NCBI GenBank assembly: GCA_016929415.1
Contig: JAFGIW010000089.1
Location: 1-64,000, forward strand
Source: Chitinispirillaceae bacterium
GTDB lineage: Bacteria; Fibrobacterota; Chitinivibrionia; Chitinivibrionales; Chitinispirillaceae
Direction of reading: 5' to 3'
Length of the DNA stretch: 64,000 bases
In this document: piece after piece, positions 55,496 through 62,631 of the stretch
Layout of the letters: each line of letters starts with the position of its first letter
How positions within the stretch are numbered: position 1 is the first letter of the stretch
Program-made: the position numbers and the translations under genes
The notes under the pieces: model-generated
What the model was told of the DNA's origin: nothing
Seen by the model: the letters and a program-made list of their open reading frames with translations, nothing else
Database searches by the model: none

Positions 55496-55508
55496 TGGTC
55501 AGTAAAGA

Positions 55509-55913
55509 CTACTCGGCGGCGGGAACCAGCTTCCCCACAACCTTCAGATTCTTCAAAACCTTGAGTCCATGCGGGCTTTTCTTCCTGATGGCATCGCCGA
55601 GTTCGGTTCCGGCGATATGCCGGCCTTTATGTTTTCCCTTCCTCCACGCCTTGATGGGAGATACGTCATAGATAACCCCGTCAATGGCGACATACGCCGC
55701 TTTCCCGTCAGCGCCGTTGTATCCGGCAAGTTCTTCGATGGTAAGTGAACGAAGCGGCGCCGCGCCGCCGCTTTCCGCTTTCTTCGTAGCCGACATGCTT
55801 GCTGAGGTAATGCTGTCGGGTGCAGGTGCATCGGGCTGCTTTTCTGCGGCAAAACACAGAACAGCAGCAAACACGATTAACGCGGTTTTAACAAAAAATA
55901 CGGTTTTACTCAT
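55509..55913 (-). CDS. Exported cytochrome b5-like heme-binding domain protein
   Basis: A 134-residue protein with a signal peptide (VFFVKTALIVFAAVLCFA), an Ala/Ser/Pro-rich linker (25-55) and a cytochrome b5-like domain (60-130; LTIEELAGYNGADGKAAYVAIDG, VIYDVSPIKAWRKGKHKGRHIAG). The short MAPR/steroid-binding kind, rather than the HPGG type. GAAGAG precedes the ATG at 55913; an ATG at 55928 is also in frame. Probably periplasmic, binding heme. Confidence 0.82.
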   Translation of the reverse strand: MSKTVFFVKTALIVFAAVLCFAAEKQPDAPAPDSITSASMSATKKAESGGAAPLRSLTIEELAGYNGADGKAAYVAIDGVIYDVSPIKAWRKGKHKGRHIAGTELGDAIRKKSPHGLKVLKNLKVVGKLVPAAE

Positions 55914-55994
55914 CACTATACTCTTCATTGCTTATTTTTTTATCACAAGACGATTTGTTATAAAAGGCTTCACTTGGCCATTGCAGGTTGCCCT

Positions 55995-56435
55995 TCACGC
56001 CATATACTTTCCGGTAATATACTCCACAAGCCGTTCATTTTCGGTCGAGATGGCGTCGATAAGCGTGCGGTTGATGTCGCGCATGGAAATCATGGCTTTG
56101 ACCTTACCATCACTTTTCAACGGGATGTGCCTGATATGGTTCTTTCGAAAAGTTTTCATCACTTCTACGAGGTCATCCTCCATATCGGCATAAACGATGT
56201 TGGTGGTCATGACTTCACTCACTTTCATGCTGCATATATAATCGTTCTTGCAATGGGAACAAACGGTAAGAATATCCCGTTCGGAAATGATACCGAAGAC
56301 TGTTTCTCCTTCGGCCACCAATAACGCACCAATTTTAAAATCGGTTAATTTTGTAATAGCAGCATGTATGGTCGTATCTCTGTCGATTGTATGCATTACC
56401 GAATTTTCGACACCGATGAGTTCCTTTGCTTTCAT
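55995..56435 (-). CDS. CBS-pair protein
   Basis: A 146-residue protein of two CBS motifs (about 8-65 and 75-135; TTIHAAITKLTDFKIGALLV, GIISERDILT, VMTTNIVYADMEDDL, HIRHIPLK). AAAGGAGG precedes the ATG at 56435. Such stand-alone pairs bind adenine nucleotides and regulate enzymes. CSHCKNDYIC between the motifs adds three cysteines. It lies just after the ferritin-like gene in the hydrogenase-related cluster. Confidence 0.92.
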   Translation of the reverse strand: MKAKELIGVENSVMHTIDRDTTIHAAITKLTDFKIGALLVAEGETVFGIISERDILTVCSHCKNDYICSMKVSEVMTTNIVYADMEDDLVEVMKTFRKNHIRHIPLKSDGKVKAMISMRDINRTLIDAISTENERLVEYITGKYMA

Positions 56436-56473
56436 AGGCAACCTCCTTTTACATCGATTTTTTATGAAACATG

Positions 56474-56965
56474 TCAAGCTCCCGTTACTTCCTTTAATTT
56501 ATTGCTGAGCATCGTAACGTGCTGCATCTCTTCTCTGATGATCGATTCCACCTTATCCTTTCCGGCGTTTCGCGGAACCACTTCCTTCATACCAAGATAA
56601 AAAACAATGGAATCTTTTTCGAGTCCGATCGCAATACGGAGAATATCCGGCAGGCTCTCGGAACCGTTCAGCATGGCCGATGGATCGTTATGGGTATCGA
56701 ATACATACCCTCCGGCCATAGTATTCAGATATGCCGACGCTTCATTGTCGGGATCTGCAGCGAAAAGTTCGGATTCATGCGAGGTTACCAGCAGATGCAT
56801 ACCTTGAAACCGTCTGAGATGGCTCTCTTCCATTTCAGCAAGTTCCAGAAGGAATTGCTTCGCTTCCGGAATGATTTCGGCGCAGTTACGGTAAAACGCC
56901 GCGCCGTTTCGTTCAATCTGCTCGGCCAGTGTAAAGACTTCATCGGCATTAAAAGTAATGGGCAT
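56474..56965 (-). CDS. Ferritin-like (rubrerythrin-type) diiron protein
   Basis: A 163-residue helical protein with the four-helix diiron pattern: LAEQIERNGAAFYRN, LAEMEESHLRRF (ExxH), IGLEKDSIVFYLGM and REEMQHVTML (ExxH). No rubredoxin C-terminus. Likely an iron oxidase or peroxide scavenger. It sits between hypA and the CBS gene; in an anaerobe it would protect oxygen-sensitive enzymes. Confidence 0.88.
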   Translation of the reverse strand: MPITFNADEVFTLAEQIERNGAAFYRNCAEIIPEAKQFLLELAEMEESHLRRFQGMHLLVTSHESELFAADPDNEASAYLNTMAGGYVFDTHNDPSAMLNGSESLPDILRIAIGLEKDSIVFYLGMKEVVPRNAGKDKVESIIREEMQHVTMLSNKLKEVTGA

Positions 56966-56994
56966 GGTATGCGCTCCTTTTCTTTTTGGTAGTG

Positions 56995-57345
56995 TTATCC
57001 CTGCAGTTCTATGTGGTCGATATACAGTTCCCGTCCTCCGGTAATTTCCCCTTCATTCGCACCGCACTGTTGACATCGGAAACAACGGCCCGTTACCATG
57101 CTGGTTGATCCGCATTGTCGGCATTTACCGTTTGCCGGTGGGCGCCTGACAGCCAATTCCGATCCTTCGGCGATAGTACCTTTTGTCAGATGCGCATAGG
57201 TTAAAGTCAGATACTCGGAAACAATCGGACGTAATGCGCCGATAACAACCGTGGTTTTTATGACTTTGCACTTTTCTCGTCCCCGGGCGGTTAATTGTTT
57301 ATTCACGGTATCGACAATAGACTGGCAGACGTTGAATTCATGCAT
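56995..57345 (-). CDS. hypA: Hydrogenase nickel-incorporation protein HypA
   Basis: A 116-residue protein starting MHEFNVCQSIV at 57345 (the MHE start binds nickel in the family). The zinc domain has CRQCG and CFRCQQCG. It delivers nickel to the hydrogenase large subunit together with HypB. Its start overlaps the protease gene by 8 bp, so both serve the same enzyme. No hypB is in the window. Confidence 0.94.
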   Translation of the reverse strand: MHEFNVCQSIVDTVNKQLTARGREKCKVIKTTVVIGALRPIVSEYLTLTYAHLTKGTIAEGSELAVRRPPANGKCRQCGSTSMVTGRCFRCQQCGANEGEITGGRELYIDHIELQG

Positions 57346-57865
57346 GCTGGAATACCTGTAAAAAAACGTATGCAAGTGCATCGATCGCGTGTTGCACCTT
57401 TCGGCTTATCAAAGCGTTGAATTTCAATGCCTGTGACTGAATGCCAATGACAGTGAGTCGCACGCCGGGTATTCGACGACGCAGATAGGCGGTAATCAGT
57501 TCCATCGATCCTGTATGGGTAGAACAGATGCCGTCGCATACGGCTTCGGGACTTAACATCCTTATTTCACCGGGCAGTCCATAGAAATTGGCGGCATCGA
57601 TAAATAAAATCGTTTGCGGTTGAAGGGCTGCCATTTTTTCGAGATAATTTTCCGGTACCGATCCGGCATTAATACATTCTGCGGAGATTCTATCGACAAT
57701 GCTATCGATCAGAGCGGGTCCGGCCCCATCATCGCCACGCATGCTGTTACCGATACCCACAAGTATTGTTTTACCGGAGATGATTTCTGTGATTTCGGTA
57801 TACAGTGAGGTGACACTGTTTTTGTCAACAGTTACCGGCGCTGGAAAAAGGGCTGTCACTTCCAT
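57338..57865 (-). CDS. Hydrogenase maturation protease (HycI/HyaD family)
   Basis: A 175-residue endopeptidase: GIGNSMRGDDGAGP at the start, SVPENY, LFIDAANFYGLPGEIRML and STHTGSMEL hold the nickel-sensing acidic and His residues of the family. SVPENY and PGEIR are like HycI, the protease for group 4 hydrogenase large subunits. It cuts the C-terminal tail after nickel insertion. The 30-residue stretch before ILVGIGN is longer than usual. Confidence 0.92.
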   Translation of the reverse strand: MEVTALFPAPVTVDKNSVTSLYTEITEIISGKTILVGIGNSMRGDDGAGPALIDSIVDRISAECINAGSVPENYLEKMAALQPQTILFIDAANFYGLPGEIRMLSPEAVCDGICSTHTGSMELITAYLRRRIPGVRLTVIGIQSQALKFNALISRKVQHAIDALAYVFLQVFQHA

Positions 57866-57937
57866 TGTTCACCACCTCTGCAAAGCAATTGTGCATGATG
57901 AAATTGTGCACTTCCGATATACTTGATATGATGATTG

Positions 57938-58549
57938 CTATACGGTCATAGCGGTTTTCCGGCGGCAATGAGGACATTGAATATTTATCCGCCGGGCACG
58001 AATCGGATATTCATTTCCCGATTCGAAACCTTTATCGACCACCTGAAGGTTTGTATGCGATACAAGCATAAGGGTAGGATTACAGAATGCAAGGGCGCCG
58101 AGGCGTTTTACCAGCCACAGTATCTGGTCCACCGGCGCAAGAACTTTACCGCATACTTCGCAGAGAAGAAGCTTCTTTTCGACACGTTCTTCAAAATCTT
58201 TCCTTGAAAACCCGGCATAATCCCATTCGGTGGTGAGTTTGATTCCCTTCTCGGAAGTACAGTACCGTTCGCATTGCCCGCATTGAATGCATGTATCCAG
58301 ATGCTGGACCAGTCGACGAACCGGTGTATCAAGCTTTGTATCATCCACCACTTCAATTGCATTGGAAGGACACACCTCGGCACAGGCACCGCAGCCGATA
58401 CACTCTTTTTCATCGTATCGCGGTCTTCCACGATACCGTTCTATCGGTTGATAGCCGCCCTTTGGAAACGGGCTGGTATAAGGACGCCCGAAAAGTGATG
58501 AAAGCGCAACTTTAAGTATTCTGAACTGAAAAAGACAAGGAAGCTTCAT
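57938..58549 (-). CDS. Ferredoxin-type hydrogenase subunit (two 4Fe-4S)
   Basis: A 203-residue protein from the ATG at 58549 (AGGGA before). Two clusters: CIGCGACAEVCP and CIQCGQCERYC, preceded by RGRPRYDEKE. The C-terminal part adds CEVCGK, as in HycF/HyfH/MbhN-like electron-input subunits of group 4 hydrogenases and complex I NuoI relatives. It would carry electrons from ferredoxin to the hydrogenase. Located between mrpG and the protease. Confidence 0.88.
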   Translation of the reverse strand: MKLPCLFQFRILKVALSSLFGRPYTSPFPKGGYQPIERYRGRPRYDEKECIGCGACAEVCPSNAIEVVDDTKLDTPVRRLVQHLDTCIQCGQCERYCTSEKGIKLTTEWDYAGFSRKDFEERVEKKLLLCEVCGKVLAPVDQILWLVKRLGALAFCNPTLMLVSHTNLQVVDKGFESGNEYPIRARRINIQCPHCRRKTAMTV

Positions 58550-58568
58550 TACCAATCCCTATGATATT

Positions 58569-58901
58569 CTATTCGTTCGGATAATCCTCACGATACTTAT
58601 CAATAACGCTTTTATCCCAGAGTTTGATTCCCGATTTATGAGCCGCACGTGACAATGCATGGGCCGAAACCGGCGCGGTAAGGGCGACAAAGACGATACA
58701 GAGCAATGCCTTTACACCTGTCGAGCTGAATCCGACCATGAGAAATGTACCGAACATAATACTGCACGTACCGAAGGTAACGCATTTGGTTGCAGCCTGC
58801 AGCCGGTTGTAAATATCTGGCATCCGCACCAAGCCGATACATCCCAGCAGATCGAACAGCAGCCCTATGGCGATACAAGCCATTCCCGCGATTTCAATCA
58901 T
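58569..58901 (-). CDS. mrpG: Mrp/Mbh antiporter subunit G
   Basis: A 110-residue membrane protein with three helices and the MrpG pattern GLVRMPDIYNRLQAATKCVTFG, then VKALLCIVFVALTAPVSAHALSRAAHKSG. The ATG at 58901 overlaps mrpF by 8 bp. Small subunit of the Na+/H+ antiporter module (MbhC in Pyrococcus). Confidence 0.93.
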   Translation of the reverse strand: MIEIAGMACIAIGLLFDLLGCIGLVRMPDIYNRLQAATKCVTFGTCSIMFGTFLMVGFSSTGVKALLCIVFVALTAPVSAHALSRAAHKSGIKLWDKSVIDKYREDYPNE

Positions 58902-59265
58902 CAAGGTTCTTCCCTTCAAGGTATTTTGCCAGTGCGATGGTTGCAATGAAACTCTGCAGGGCCCATGCAATGGCTATATCCATATACCAACCGCGTCCGG
59001 TCGGAATATTCAATATCGCGCAAAAACCAACAATAAGGATACCGAGTATATCTACCGCAACGATCCGGTCGGCGGCAGTCGGCCCGAGTGCAACCCGTAG
59101 AAGGCACAGCGCTGAGGAAAGCAGCAGTACATAGAAGCACCGTCCATAAAAAGAGAGATGCGGCAACTCCGGAAAGAATGAAAACGGGAACGGATGATAA
59201 AAAATGATATAGAGCACCGCCAAAATGCCTATTGTACCTGCCAGCCATATAATCGTCCGTTTCAT
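58894..59265 (-). CDS. mrpF: Mrp/Mbh antiporter subunit F
   Basis: A 123-residue, three-helix membrane protein with RVALGPTAADRIVAVDILG, the MrpF signature, and an extra N-terminal helix. Equivalent to MbhB. Confidence 0.93.
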   Translation of the reverse strand: MKRTIIWLAGTIGILAVLYIIFYHPFPFSFFPELPHLSFYGRCFYVLLLSSALCLLRVALGPTAADRIVAVDILGILIVGFCAILNIPTGRGWYMDIAIAWALQSFIATIALAKYLEGKNLDD

Positions 59266-59288
59266 GCGATCCGTTTGCTTTCGATATG

Positions 59289-59783
59289 CTATTCGAAGAT
59301 TTTCGCCAAAACACGTTCAAATCGGGATACGATACGCTCGGTCGCTTCATCGATATCCGTCGATACCACATTAATCCAATGGATATATATGATGCCGTTT
59401 TCCTCGTCGAGATCAACGGACATCGTTCCCGGCGTCAACGTGATGGAATTCGCCAGGAATGTCAATCCCGTCTCCGATTTCAGCCTCGTTTTTACTTTTA
59501 CAATACCGGGCTTGATGGGACGCATCGGATGAATCACCCGGTATGCCACATCGATGTTCGCTTTCAAACACTCCCATATAAATAGCGGCACGTAGTACAT
59601 GAACCACAGATACCGGAAAGGGTTTTTCAGAACATAAGGTCGCGTGACGAACATATCTCCGGCAACAAGCGAGATAAAACATGCGATCACTACGCCCGAA
59701 ACAACATGCACCCAGTCAAATGTCATACAAAGAAGAAGCCACAGGATAAATACCACAACGAAAAATGCGATTCTGCTTTTCAC
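59289..59783 (-). CDS. mrpE: Mrp/Mbh antiporter subunit E
   Basis: A 164-residue protein with two or three N-terminal helices and a cytoplasmic part holding SETGLTFLANSITLTPGTMSVDLDEEN, the MrpE signature. Equivalent to MbhA. Confidence 0.94.
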   Translation of the reverse strand: MKSRIAFFVVVFILWLLLCMTFDWVHVVSGVVIACFISLVAGDMFVTRPYVLKNPFRYLWFMYYVPLFIWECLKANIDVAYRVIHPMRPIKPGIVKVKTRLKSETGLTFLANSITLTPGTMSVDLDEENGIIYIHWINVVSTDIDEATERIVSRFERVLAKIFE

Positions 59784-59799
59784 TGTATGAACCTTCTAT

Positions 59800-61305
59800 T
59801 TACCGCAAAGATTGAAATACAATCTTTGCGTATTCCTTTCCGTTGGTAATGACATCGACGGCCGATTGCAGAAAGTCGCCTGAAACAGCCGGCACCAGCA
59901 GCAGACCACCTAAAAAGCAGATCAAAGCAAGAAGCACCATCGAGAATTGCATCGCGAACGGGACTTCTCGGATTGCTTTGAACTTTTCCTTCAGTTCACC
60001 GAAAAAGACGTATTTCTGAACTTTCATAAATGATGCCAGGGTCATGATACTCGCCAGTACCGCCCAGGCCGCGTACACCGGACGTCCTGCATTGACACAG
60101 GCAATAATAATGATCAGTTTGCTCCAGAATCCATTAAACGGCGGCAGTCCTGCGATTGACATTGAAGCCACCATACTGGTGGAAGCGCTTATCGGCATGC
60201 GTTCCCGCAATCCGCCAAGCTCTTTCAGGTTACGGGTACCTGTCGCGTAATCGACCGCTCCTGAATTGAGAAACAGAAGCGACTTGAACATGGAATGATT
60301 AAACAGGTGAAAGAGTCCGCCCATGATGCCAAGCGGTGTGCCAAGTCCGATGCCCAGCATTATATACCCCACCTGGCTTATGGAATGATACGCAAGAAGC
60401 CTCTTGAAATCCCACTGTCCGACCGCAAGAAACACACCTATAACCATCGACATGGTTCCGAGAACCATTAAAACCGGCAGCAAAGACGTAGCATCCAACA
60501 CACTGAAAAAAACACGTATGAGCGCATAGACGCCAAGCGCTTTAATCAATAATCCCGACAGCATTGCCGAAATAGGGGCGGGAGCCGACGGATGCGCATC
60601 TGGAAGCCACCAGTGAAACGGAAAGAGAGCACCCTTCAAACCGAAACCGACCAGAAATAAGACCGATACGAATCCTATCAGTTTTGATCCGCTCTTTTCA
60701 CTCACTACCTGCGCCATATCCGCCATATTCAGCGTCGAAGTGTATGAATAAAGAAGCCCGATACCCAGAAGGATAAAAAGTCCGGCAATAGAACCCATGA
60801 TCATATATTTGAAGGAAGCTTCCAGCTCCTCCTCTTCGGTTCCAAAGGCGACCAGTCCATAACTCGCAATAGAACCTATTTCCAGAAAAACAAAAAGGTT
60901 GAACATGTCACCGGTGACAATGACGCCGTTCATTCCGGCCAGCATAAGCAGGAACAGAGCGTAAAACTTGTTTTTAGCCGTATATCTTTCCATATAGTTA
61001 ATAGAGTAAATCGTTACGATCAACGTGATACTGTTCACTATCACCAGCATAAAACAGGAAAGCGAATCGAGCACCAGGCATATTCCCACCGGAGGAAACC
61101 ATCCGCCGACCTTGTAAATTAAAGGCGCATGGCCGTTGACTACCCCGATTGCATAAAAAGACAACAGACAGAGAACAAACGTGCACAGCGTACAAAGAAT
61201 ATCGCTTATCCAGCGCACCCGGTTTCCAAGAAGCATAATAAGGAAAGAAACCGTCAAAGGTAAAGCAACGAATAGAGGAATCATTGTATAATTCATATCT
61301 GTCAC
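59800..61305 (-). CDS. mrpD: Mrp/Mbh antiporter subunit D (NuoN/NuoM-like)
   Basis: A 501-residue membrane protein with about 14 helices and the proton-pumping complex-I motif: the Lys of GLKGALFPFHWWLPDAHPSAP and the Glu in NLFVFLEIGSIASYGLVA, with HSISQVGY and FNHSMFKSLLFL. Equivalent to MbhH. It exchanges Na+ and H+ or pumps ions coupled to the redox module. Confidence 0.95.
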   Translation of the reverse strand: MTDMNYTMIPLFVALPLTVSFLIMLLGNRVRWISDILCTLCTFVLCLLSFYAIGVVNGHAPLIYKVGGWFPPVGICLVLDSLSCFMLVIVNSITLIVTIYSINYMERYTAKNKFYALFLLMLAGMNGVIVTGDMFNLFVFLEIGSIASYGLVAFGTEEEELEASFKYMIMGSIAGLFILLGIGLLYSYTSTLNMADMAQVVSEKSGSKLIGFVSVLFLVGFGLKGALFPFHWWLPDAHPSAPAPISAMLSGLLIKALGVYALIRVFFSVLDATSLLPVLMVLGTMSMVIGVFLAVGQWDFKRLLAYHSISQVGYIMLGIGLGTPLGIMGGLFHLFNHSMFKSLLFLNSGAVDYATGTRNLKELGGLRERMPISASTSMVASMSIAGLPPFNGFWSKLIIIIACVNAGRPVYAAWAVLASIMTLASFMKVQKYVFFGELKEKFKAIREVPFAMQFSMVLLALICFLGGLLLVPAVSGDFLQSAVDVITNGKEYAKIVFQSLR

Positions 61306-61310
61306 GATCG

Positions 61311-61646
61311 CTAACCTCTCAGTTTCCTGATTTTCGTGATATCGAATGTCCCATACTTCTCATAAATCCTTACCGCAAGAGCCACCATGAGCGCCGTTGT
61401 AGCCAATCCGATCACGATGGCCGTCAGAATAAGTGCCTGCGGTAACGGATCAACGATATTTTTAATTTCCTGAAACCTTTCTAAAATCGGTGAACGTCCT
61501 CCCTGCCGGTAGCCGAATAATACGAACAACATATTCAGTGCATACTCCATTACCATGATGCCGATTATGATTTTAATCATGTTTCTTTTGGCCACTACGG
61601 CGTAGAGTCCTACGGCAAAAATGATCATGCAAAGGAAGTAGGTCAT
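61311..61646 (-). CDS. mrpC: Mrp/Mbh antiporter subunit C (NuoK-like)
   Basis: A 111-residue, three-helix protein with GIMVMEYALNMLFVLFGYR and DPLPQALILTAIVIGLATTALMVAL, as in MrpC/NuoK. The ATG at 61646 overlaps the mrpB stop (ATGA). Equivalent to MbhG. Confidence 0.95.
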   Translation of the reverse strand: MTYFLCMIIFAVGLYAVVAKRNMIKIIIGIMVMEYALNMLFVLFGYRQGGRSPILERFQEIKNIVDPLPQALILTAIVIGLATTALMVALAVRIYEKYGTFDITKIRKLRG

Positions 61647-62083
61647 TTTTTTTTCTCTTTTCCAGCCAGAGCAATGGAAACCAGCACAAGAAAAAGACCG
61701 CATCCCACTTTTAAACTGATTGAGATGTTGGAAAAAAGTACCGTGTATGCGCTGAACAATGAAAAGGGTTCACCTGTTCCAAGTGTATGGAAAAAAAAGT
61801 ATCCGCCGAGAAGTCCCAGAAACGCAATCGAAATGAACATAATCGCTCCGATGCTTTCAAGCACCGACGCGACCGGCAGACTGATCTTTTTCAATGCCGC
61901 CTCTTTACCATAAGCAAGCATAAGATGGACGAAGGAGAGGGCGATGATCACACCGCCCGCGAATCCCCCTCCGGGAGAGAGATGGCCGTGCAGGACGATG
62001 TAAATGCCGTACATGAGGATAATCCCTACGGTAAGCCGCGTTACGGTCTTGACAATAAGAGTCATGCCTGGTTCTTTATTCAT
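61643..62083 (-). CDS. mrpB: Mrp/Mbh antiporter subunit B
   Basis: A 146-residue, four-helix protein with HGHLSPGGGFAGGVI, the MrpB signature. The ATG at 62083 overlaps the upstream gene by 4 bp; the longer frame is rejected. Equivalent to MbhF. Confidence 0.95.
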   Translation of the reverse strand: MNKEPGMTLIVKTVTRLTVGIILMYGIYIVLHGHLSPGGGFAGGVIIALSFVHLMLAYGKEAALKKISLPVASVLESIGAIMFISIAFLGLLGGYFFFHTLGTGEPFSLFSAYTVLFSNISISLKVGCGLFLVLVSIALAGKEKKK

Positions 62084-62622
62084 GCTTCCGTTTCCGATTC
62101 TCCGCTTTTCTTTCTTCCCGTTTTTCTCAATACGATAAGCGCTCCGCATACCGCCGTAAAGAGCACGACCGCTTCTCCCAATGTATCATACGCACGAAAA
62201 TCAAGGATGACGGCACTTACCAGATTGGTGGCGCCGGTTGCCTTCATGCCGGTTTCTATATATTCTTTTGCCACTCTCATTATTGGATATCCGAACTCCG
62301 GCAGTTCATGAATGATCGGATAAACGAATAGAAGGACCAGTGCCGCAAGGGATATCCCTACCACCATAGGAAAATAATCGGGGTGGTGCTGCGGTTCAGG
62401 CGCTTCTTTTCGTAGTATAACACGTAGTAGAATCACCAAACTTAATATCTCGACGACTAACTGCACAATTGCCAGATCGGGCGCCTTGAGAACAAGAAAC
62501 GCAAGCGATTGAAAAAGTCCTACCACTCCCACGACGACGACACAGGAAAGTATATCCTTCGTTTCGATGGCAATGATTGATCCGAAAATCATCAGTATCA
62601 GAATGAGATTGATATCCATCAT
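62080..62622 (-). CDS. MbhD-MbhE fusion (MrpA C-terminal domains)
   Basis: A 180-residue membrane protein joining two domains. Residues 1-75 match MbhD/DUF4040 (LILILMIFGSIIA, LKAPDLAIVQLVVEIL). Residues 90-165 match MbhE, including TNLVSAVILDFRAYDTLGEAVVLFTAVCG. In Bacillus MrpA these domains end the large antiporter subunit; here they form a separate protein. Starts 9 bp after the next antiporter gene. Confidence 0.9.
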   Translation of the reverse strand: MMDINLILILMIFGSIIAIETKDILSCVVVVGVVGLFQSLAFLVLKAPDLAIVQLVVEILSLVILLRVILRKEAPEPQHHPDYFPMVVGISLAALVLLFVYPIIHELPEFGYPIMRVAKEYIETGMKATGATNLVSAVILDFRAYDTLGEAVVLFTAVCGALIVLRKTGRKKSGESETEA

Positions 62623-62631
62623 TTTAAAACC

